DNA from: Cryptomeria japonica
Taxonomy: Eukaryota > Streptophyta > Pinopsida > Cupressales > Cupressaceae
Reading direction: 5' to 3'
Assembly (NCBI RefSeq): GCF_030272615.1
Contig: NC_081406.1
Location: 111,695,783 to 111,759,782 of the forward strand
DNA: 64,000 nt
The first letter of the stretch is position 1. The number at the start of each line of letters is the position of its first letter. The notes beneath the pieces were generated by a model. That model saw nothing but the letters and a program-made list of their open reading frames with translations, had not been told where the DNA came from and searched no databases. Both the position numbers and the translations under genes were made by a program. Below, piece by piece: positions 57,567 to 64,000 of this stretch.

Positions 57567-58812
57567 TGTAGACATCTAAAAATGGTCAACGCTTACGGAG
57601 TCATACTTTAACATTTGCGCATTGCCTTATTTTAGGGTTTTTGCGTCACATTAACATTTCTCCTATGATTCTCACTTGGTCTTTATCATTTGCGAGCATC
57701 GAGTCATTCTTCTGCATTCTTCATCCGTCTCGCTTTCGAATTTGGTCTTGTCGACAACAATCTTCAGTCATGATTTTGGTCGATCCTAGTCCTTGTCAAT
57801 AACGTCATTTTTGCGATCGATTCGTCATCGATCTTTGTCCTTGTCAATCTCATCAATTTTGTGATCGATTTGTCATCGATCAATGTCCTCTTTAATCATG
57901 TCAATTGGCACTTTTCAATTTGATCTCCTCATCAATTGGCACATTTATCAATCAAATCATTTATCAAGTCAAAAATCATGATCAAATCGAATCGATATCA
58001 ATTATCTTTTCTCAAGACCTAATTGTCATCATTGCATTTCTAATTCATCTTCTAAGGTTTTATGATCTATTCATTTAATCTTGTTTGTCATTTTCCCTCT
58101 AGGTTAAATGATTTATTTATTTATCCTAAGTCTTCTTGTCACAATTAAATGTTTATTTAGTTGGCTAATTAATTCCTCCTATTTTTGTAAATTAATTAAT
58201 GAATGAGAAATTATTAATTAATTTACCTAATTTTCATCAATTTCCTAATTTCCAAGTCATCATTTCTAACCTAATTTTCTAATTTCTCCTAAATTCCTAA
58301 ATGTCTATTTCTATTTCAAAATCTTGTCATAAATCCTTGCATGGCAATTTGTCATAAATTGTCATAAATCCTTGCATAGCAATTTGTCATACACATGTCA
58401 TAATTTTGCTATTCTTGATTTGAATTTCCATTCAAATCACTTTCATGCTAATCTAATCTTTTCTCCAATTTGTCTATAAATTGGATGAATTTCTTCAATC
58501 AAAGCCCCTGATCCCTGGTCGAATCAATCACACTTTGAGTATTCTTGCGCTATCATCTTGTCTACTTGCTTTCACATCATGCTTATGCACTAGTAGGTGA
58601 GATCCACAAACAAAGCCATTTGAAGGAGAAAGAAGGACAATGGAGCCACATGAAGGAGACATTCAAGTTTGCAATGGTTTGCGTTTGAATTGATGTCTTG
58701 TTTTCATGTCTTTATTGAGTGTTTTTAGGATTGTTATCACTACATTTTAGCTTTTGTGATTGAGCTAGTCCAATTTGTTATTGCTTTGATGATTTCCAGA
58801 TTCCTATCTACA
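57567..58812 (+). repeat. 3' LTR of element A
   Basis: 1,246 bases, tgtagacatct to cctatctaca, followed by the tatat duplication. A 9-base shortfall against the 5' LTR comes from small indels, such as the atagcaatttt region near 49975. Confidence 0.95.
58474..58482 (+). promoter_or_regulatory. TATA box of the A 3' LTR
   Basis: ctataaatt at the position equivalent to 50116-50124. Confidence 0.6.
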
Positions 58813-58817
58813 TATAT

Positions 58818-59334
58818 TAATCAAACCACTTTATAACCTTTAACCAAAGCACATAAACATTTAATACCGGAATAGCAGAAACAGATACCAGTCCATAACC
58901 TAGATAGGTACCGGACCTAATTTGGGTCCACCATGCCAAAGCGATGTCTCCAATCAGTTGAGGCATGATCAAGGATAACCTTTTGCATCCTTAATTTCAT
59001 CTAGAAGTTGCAACAACACCACTTATGCATCCTATCAAAGATTCTCAGTAAAAGCTCTACCAGTAAAACCTTAAATCCTTATCAATATAGGCTTACCAGA
59101 GTGTATGATAGCATACGATCGTCAAGTCAATACCAACTAACCAAAACATACTCCAAAAACATCAAACCAAACATATTCCATTGATCCAGACATGTCGATA
59201 GTATCCAACTGATAGTCCCTTCTGTCGGTAATACTAGTTCTTCTACCGGTAACCAAAATTTGTCTATCGGTACCCAGTCATAATAGCTAGTGTTGACATC
59301 AATGACAAAACATCAATGCAACACATAATCAATT
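58818..59334 (-). repeat. 5' LTR of D, outer part
   Basis: 517 bases continuing the D LTR after A (taatcaaaccactttataacc onward). On the minus strand the LTR start reads aattgattatg, against tattgataatg in the 3' LTR; both differ from the expected tgttga. Followed by the tcttc duplication. Confidence 0.9.
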
Positions 59335-59909
59335 TCTTCATATTGCCAACATATTCATCTAGAGATTCCTCTTGTAAATCTCCCCACCGAATAAATGAGC
59401 ATGAGCCTGAGTATCTAACTATCTCTTTCCCTTTGTATTGCCTTGTTAGAGTAGATTGAGGCCTCCCAAAGGATCTAGGGGAAAGAGATAATTGCCTAAC
59501 TATTGGTGTATTTGTAATGGAGTACTCCCCACACCCTACTTTAATTTGTAAAGAGGATTTTGTATGTGTACAAGGTGCAATAGTTTGTGTATTTGTGATT
59601 GCTAATGACTCCAACTGTGTTGTAAGTGGAGTTGCTTGATTAATGGGTACTTGGTTATTAATAGTTGCCTTTAAATACTTGTAATGTTGGAATGGGTCTA
59701 GGTCACTGTGTATGGATATCTCAATGCAATTATAAGGGAATTTGATAAATTAATGAAATATCGATGACACAACTTGCATGAAATGAGTCCCACTCTATGA
59801 AAGCAATACGAGTAGAAGAAACCAAATTTACCACCATGGTTTGGAAAGTGTTTTCATCTATATCTTGGGCAACAATTGAGTCTTGAAGATCCTTATTTAG
59901 AATAGCCCT
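59335..59909 (-). mobile_element. Element L, upstream piece: Tat-like protease region
   Basis: On the minus strand, reading from 59900: AILNKDLQDSIVAQDIDENTFQTMVVNLVS, which parallels the pre-protease stretch ILEQALLESRVPDNINATQFQALIGNLA of G. Frame breaks follow, then LSLSPRSFGRPQ and WGDLQEESLDEYVGN, which parallel LPLSPKSFGKPK and WGPLDEESLD of G. The protease active-site part itself appears deleted or too decayed to read. The piece continues at 36127 beyond D. The longer reading fits a decayed relative of G; it is not a host gene. Confidence 0.7.
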
Positions 59910-60840
59910 TGTTGGAATTGAGGAACTGTTAGAGGGGGGGTGAATCAATGTTGAACTGGTAAATAAACTTTCAAACTTCTTCTTAGATTACCCGAAGAAA
60001 ATGGAGGAAAGTAAAATACAGAAACACAAGACAATCAACCATAGAATCATAACACTAGGATTTTTATGTGAAAACCCTGAAAAGGAAAAACCATGGTGGG
60101 ATTGAAACCCACAATATTCATATACTGTGATCAGGAGTACATAAATATTACATAAGGGGAATGCACTTGCATTCAAGCACATTGCCTAGTACCAAAGGTT
60201 CAATTACAATATGAAATTATCACTAACTTACAAATAAATTACAATGATGACTATAATGTTTGAAATTCAAAATAGCATCAACCTATGCTTGGATGACTTC
60301 CGATTAAGTGCATAAATTCTGACTGTTACACCTCTGTAACTCTACTTTATCTACTTCTTAGTCAGCTATCGGATCAAGAATGCACATGTGAAACTATGCC
60401 AAAAATAGTTTCTCGATCACAACTCACTCATATCCAAAATGAAAAGATCTTCTACACTGGCCTTATATATCTACACCCACAAAATAAAACATTCATCAAG
60501 TTAGCCAGTGCAATATGCAATGTAACATGTAATCGGGTGTCAGCTTAGACCGGATCACCAAAACATATGCGGATCCATCAAATGATGTCAAAATGACTTC
60601 TACAAGTCGACCCTATCATCCCATGCATGAACCCGATCATCGCAATCACCAAGAAGCTTCTAAACCAAAAAATGCTCTGCTATCCTGAAATATCGGTTGT
60701 CTGTCACTAGATCACATCATCTTCCAAATATCAAAATCCACGACTACCGAATAGGTTTTCTAAGGATAGTTTCCATCAATGACAACCATAATCCATTATC
60801 CATGCACTAAAATCAACCGGATGAGTGTCAATTGCCAACA
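59910..60840 (-). repeat. 3' LTR of element F
   Basis: 931 bases. The minus strand starts tgttggcaattgacac and ends ccaaca. Near its end is the C-rich tract (59933-59945, G run on plus), and the block ggtttttcc...gttttcacat is at 60104-60061. Different sequence from the K, B and C LTRs apart from these blocks. Confidence 0.85.
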
Positions 60841-60852
60841 ATCTCCCCCTTT
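60841..60852 (-). other. Polypurine tract of F
   Basis: Minus-strand aaagggggagat, directly beside the LTR. A second run caaagggggagg lies at about 61003-61014. Confidence 0.88.
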
Positions 60853-61074
60853 GGCATTAATGGCAACACTCATGAAAAATGGCTGAGTGTTGAAACCTGT
60901 ACACTAGATCAAACTTTCTATGGCTCGCCCTTAGATAAAAAACTTAAAAACTTGTATCAACCCAAAAACTTGCATCCTTCTATATATTTTTCACTCTACC
61001 CTCCCCCTTTGACAACAATGCCAAAGATAGGGTGCTCCTCAAAAATGTATATACAAGAGTGTATACCAGATATA

Positions 61075-62160
61075 CTATACATACTTGAACATATTTGCAA
61101 AAATGGTCTTCAAAAATACTAAGTGAGTGTCCCACCGACTCTTCAAGTTATCCAAAACTATGTTGAAGGCACTGAAAACATAGGCATATACATCTACATC
61201 CTTCAATTTAGATGGAGCTAGTTGAGCCATTGTCTTCAAGCAATCAACTTTATTTCTAAACATGGTGTCCATCCAAGGAGCAAAAATGTTCTAGAGTTCA
61301 CCTAAATGCCTCATAATCCTCTCCTTTTCTAAATTAAGGCTCAAGATTTGATCAGTAAGAGCTATCACCTGACCTTCAACATTGTTAGCAAGGGAAACAT
61401 TAGAATCAAATGACTAAGCTATACTGTCAAGTTTTCCCTGAAAAACACTCATCTGCTTGTCAATAACTAAAGTGTATTTGGATAGTGAAAGGCGTGACTT
61501 GTTTATCTTTCCTCCTTCACTCAATCCTTCAGAAATGGTCAGCAGTCCTTTATTTAATCTAACTCTTTTATCCTCAATCATTTTTCAGAAGGTTTGTATT
61601 CTCACCTCATTGAATCTGTCTAGTACTTTCTTGGTGGTTGCCTTCTCTAATGATTCATTTGTATTTATGTTGCTAATTAATTGTAAGAGCTTACTAGAGG
61701 GGTTAGAGTTTGGATCTAGTTGCACTTCCCGTACCACCTTCTACAAATTATCTACAAACATCTCAATTAACTTCTTGTCCTCATTCTCTGATTTCACCAA
61801 GTCCTGACTAGCTTGAGCTTGAACTGTTGCTTCTACCATTAGCCTTTCTCCTAGGGACATCTACCCAATGTCAATTGGTTTATCAAATTTAATAGAGATA
61901 TGTGGGAGAACTCTTTTCCCTTTGTCCTTAGGAGTGTCAATTATCGCAACTACTGAGACATTGTTGATTTTTTTCTCTCCCTTCTCTTGTATCTTATCCT
62001 GAACTTTTTCCTTCTCTACCTTTCTCTTTCTGCAACCTTTCCTTCTTTGTCCTTTTCCTTAAGTTTATCCTGTGCACTGGTGTTTCCAAATGGTGCAATA
62101 AAATCTTGGGGTGTCACTTGGGACTCTTAACCTTTCATCTCCACTATCTCTGAATGATCA
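61075..62160 (-). pseudogene. F accessory ORF, C-terminal part
   Basis: The minus-strand reading from about 62100 gives a lysine-rich stretch. Then one frame broken only by single stops reads KINNVSVVAIIDTPKDKGKR, MSLGERLMVEATVQAQASQD, TKKVLDRFNEVRIQTF, VIDKQMSVFQGKLDSIA, ILSLNLEKERIMRHLGEL and MDTMFRNKVDCLKTMAQ, ending near 61075. The IDK-M---Q--L--IA and LEKERIM stretches parallel IDKKMSKVQDEINKLA and LEREKERIV near the end of K ORF2, in the same place relative to the 3' LTR. Function unknown. The alignment is by eye. Confidence 0.6.
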
Positions 62161-62343
62161 ACTAGAGGATTTTGATTGTCAGATGTCTCAAGGACTAAAT
62201 GGTCTACCCGATGAGAGGTATCATCCTTCTAAGATTCATCTTCATTTATTGGCACCTAATTGTTCTTTAAAAACTTTTTCCATATCACTTATGTTTCTTT
62301 TCTCAATTCTTCAACCCTATCAACCATAATCATGTTTACTGAT

Positions 62344-63119
62344 TGTTGGCATATGCACACTCCAATGAGACATTGTATGTGATTGAAGGTTTTGTCATTG
62401 ATGGCAACCTTACAATCCTATGGCACTATTAAAGGCATTTTACCGACATTAACAGATCACACTCTACATCGACACAAAGAAAAGAAGTATACCGACATAG
62501 AGGCCGACAGGATTTTGTTATATTATATTTTGTTTATTATTGTAAAAACTTTGTAAGCCGACTTGGAAAATTGTAAAATGACTCTTATATATAAAATAGA
62601 TCATTGTAGACATTTGTAAGAAGTGAGGAAGCATAAAAGGAAAAATATTAGGCAAACCTATTATGAGAAATATAGGCTAAGGGTTTATGTAAGAAGCAGA
62701 GCAACAACCGGTACTGAATCAGGCATTATAGATGCTATTGTAAAGCAGTACAAGATATTGGATTTGTATAATCCTCATCATAAGTCAGTGAGATTCCCAT
62801 TGAGCAGTGAGTTCTAAGCAGTCAGCCTTCTTGCATGTGCAGGCCCCTATTGTAAGTAATATTCTCTTATTGGCCAGTGAGTGAATATCGTGGGTCACAG
62901 ATCCCACCGAGGTTTTTCCCACACCGAGTTTCCTCATTAAAACCTTTTGTTATGGTGTGCTTTTCATGTGGATGTTCTTAATTCTGTTCATTGCATTATT
63001 TCTTGCATACCGATACACCATTATAATATGTTCTACATATTTTAATTTAAGAAATTCTACTCACTGATCAAATACTGATTCACCCCCCCCCCCTCTCAGT
63101 ATCTGTGGGATTCTTAACA
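62344..63119 (+). repeat. 5' LTR of K2
   Basis: 776 bases, tgttggcatatgc...cttaaca. Shorter than in K mainly in the accgg-repeat zone near the start. Shares the TATA box, ggtttttccc block and C-rich tract. Confidence 0.94.
62588..62596 (+). promoter_or_regulatory. TATA box of the K2 LTR
   Basis: tatataaaa in the same setting as in K. Confidence 0.62.
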
Positions 63120-63121
63120 AT

Positions 63122-63133
63122 TGGTATCAGAGC
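63122..63133 (+). other. Primer binding site of K2
   Basis: tggtatcagagc, a perfect initiator tRNA-Met type site, two bases after the LTR. Confidence 0.94.
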
Positions 63134-63190
63134 CTGGTCCTCTATTTTTAGAAGCCTAATAGCTTGACGAAGATCTTGACACCAGTAAAG

Positions 63191-64000
63191 ATGGAGAATC
63201 TGATGAAGCAACTTGAAGGAACTCTTTCAGACTATGATGCAGAGAAATTGAAAAATATCAAACTAGAAGATGATTTAAGGGTAGCTCAGGATATCATTCA
63301 AGCACTTCAAGAAAATCTTACTGTTGCAAGAAATAAGAGAAGAGAACTTTGTTAAAAATTGCAAAATGAGAATGATGAAAAGGAATCACTTAATGATATG
63401 ATAAGCAAGTTGAAACAAGAGAACATGACAACAAAGAATGAGATGCGGGATATGACTATGAGATTTTGCAAAGAGATTGAGGATAGGAAGAAGAATGAAG
63501 AAGAATTGACCAGAAGACTAAGTGATGCAGCAAATGAGAACACAAGACTTAGCTATGAAAATGACATGTTGAGGACAGATCTGATGCATACTCAGAATGA
63601 CTCAAATGAACTGATGAGACAAAAAGAAGTCTTAGAAAGAGAACTAGAAACTGCAAATCAACATAAAGAAAAATTCAAGAAAAGCTTAGAGGAACTTGGC
63701 ACCTTGCTGAAGAATCAAAAACCTAAAGGTGACACTTTTGGAATTGGCTTTGAAGTTGGTGCAAGCTCTGGTACTGCAAATACTCAGGATCATAGCAAAC
63801 TGGTAAGACAACCTAATGCTTATAAATTCAATGGAAAATGCTTTAACTGTAATAAGTATGGTCATAGAGCAAATGAATGTAGATCTAGAAATTATCAGAA
63901 TATCAACAAACCCACCGGTCAATGTTCTAAATGCAACAAAGTTGGTCACAACTCTAAAAATTATAGAATGAATGTGAGTTGTTATGTTTGTGGAAGATTT
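63191..64000 (+). pseudogene. K2 ORF1: coiled-coil/CCHC protein, partial
   Basis: Starts ATG (MENLMKQLEGTLSDYDAEKL) 71 bases after the LTR. The coiled coil runs to about 63740, with one TAA at about 63353 in place of a Glu codon. Then CFNCNKYGHRANEC (63840), CSKCNKVGHNSKNY with Tyr for the last Cys (63921), and the start of CYVCGRF at the window end. The short distance from primer site to start leaves no room for a capsid domain upstream. Confidence 0.88.

Larger units (their letters stand above)
49200..58812 (+). mobile_element. Element A: 9.6 kb pol-less LTR element with a proline/serine-rich ORF
   Basis: LTRs of 1,255 and 1,246 bases begin tgtaga and end tctaca, a 6-base inverted repeat. 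They are flanked by a perfect duplication tatat (49195-49199 and 58813-58817) inside the 5' LTR of D. The interior has a 2.1 kb leader with tandem repeats, one frame of about 956 codons (52608-55475), 2.1 kb of A/T-rich repeats and a purine tract. No gag, protease, RT, RNase H or integrase motif was found. The LTR ends, TATA region and leader resemble element G, so a G-type Ty3/gypsy element probably supplied the enzymes. Confidence 0.93.
36128..59334 (-). mobile_element. Element D: Ty1/copia retrotransposon holding R, B and A
   Basis: Flanked by a perfect duplication tcttc (36123-36127 and 59335-59339). The 3' LTR is 578 bases (36128-36705). The 5' LTR totals 577 bases in two parts (49140-49199 and 58818-59334) around element A. 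Minus-strand order is primer site, gag, protease, integrase, RT, RNase H. B splits the protease region: removing it and one tactt-type copy restores the reading VEDK followed by YEWVIDSG. R splits the integrase end. Without insertions D is about 5.7 kb. LTR ends are slightly mutated from TG...CA. Confidence 0.92.
59910..62343 (-). mobile_element. Element F: pol-less copia-like element, 5' part missing
   Basis: A 3' LTR (59910-60840), purine tract aaagggggagat and 1.5 kb of interior on the minus strand, then cut at 62343 by K2. The interior holds a decayed charged, coiled-coil frame running up to the 3' untranslated region, without RNase H or other pol motifs where a copia pol should end. It inserted in element L. 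A left flank gccct (59905-59909) may be its target duplication. The other end is not in the window. Confidence 0.75.
62344..64000 (+). mobile_element. Element K2: second K-family copy, cut by the window end
   Basis: LTR, perfect tRNA-Met primer site and most of ORF1, closely matching K (20595 onward). The left flank is ctgat (62339-62343), inside F. The 3' part is outside the window. It is less damaged than K in ORF1 and supplies the reference for its start codon and zinc knuckles. Confidence 0.93.

Noticed and set aside
59264-59614. 116-codon minus-strand frame as a possible host gene
   Set aside because: Part of it matches the post-protease region of G (SLSP-SFG, W--L-EESLD), and its end runs into the D LTR. 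It is retroelement L.

Overview
This window is repeat DNA from a large plant nuclear genome. I find no host gene, rRNA or tRNA. Nearly all of it is decayed LTR retrotransposons nested inside one another. Plant origin is supported by Ty1/copia elements with primer sites for initiator tRNA-Met (TGGTATCAGAGC), Tat-like Ty3/gypsy gag and protease, a chromodomain Ty3/gypsy integrase, and multi-kilobase pol-less LTR elements. Long, old, transition-rich nests suggest a gymnosperm (conifer-type) genome, but that is inference.

Layout. 1-913: end of an LTR related to element A. 914-7296: element H, Ty3/gypsy, + strand, with its 5' half deleted and a solo copia LTR (S, 3762-5378) in its integrase. 7297-14793: element G, Tat-like Ty3/gypsy, - strand, with gag, protease and one LTR. 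14794-15286: J, the last part of a chromodomain integrase. 15287-34937: copia element C, - strand (target duplication caaca). Its gag is split by copia element E (20148-32576, agatt), whose 5' LTR is split by the pol-less element K (20595-27297, ataca). 34943-36127 and 59335-59909: pieces of an old Tat-like Ty3/gypsy element L, - strand. L is split by copia element D (36128-59334, - strand, tcttc). D holds a 3'-end retroposon R (about 39000-39391), copia element B (40481-47935, + strand) in its protease region, and the 9.6 kb pol-less element A (49200-58812, tatat) in its 5' LTR. 59910-62343: F, a pol-less copia-like element, - strand. 62344-64000: K2, a second copy of the K family, cut by the window end.

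How they relate. B, C and D carry recognisable but broken gag-protease-integrase-RT-RNase H genes. S is a solo LTR of the B family. G and L are relatives. A shares its LTR ends, TATA region and untranslated leader with G but codes for an unrelated proline/serine-rich protein, so it looks like a non-autonomous partner of a G-type element. K, K2 and F form a separate class. K and K2 have a coiled-coil plus multi-CCHC protein in place of a capsid, and K has a reading frame of about 1,050 codons where pol should be. F retains a divergent relative of the end of that frame. This pol-less class is the most unusual thing in the window.

All boundaries and motifs were read by eye. Lineage names and functions rest on recognised motifs, not on database searches.
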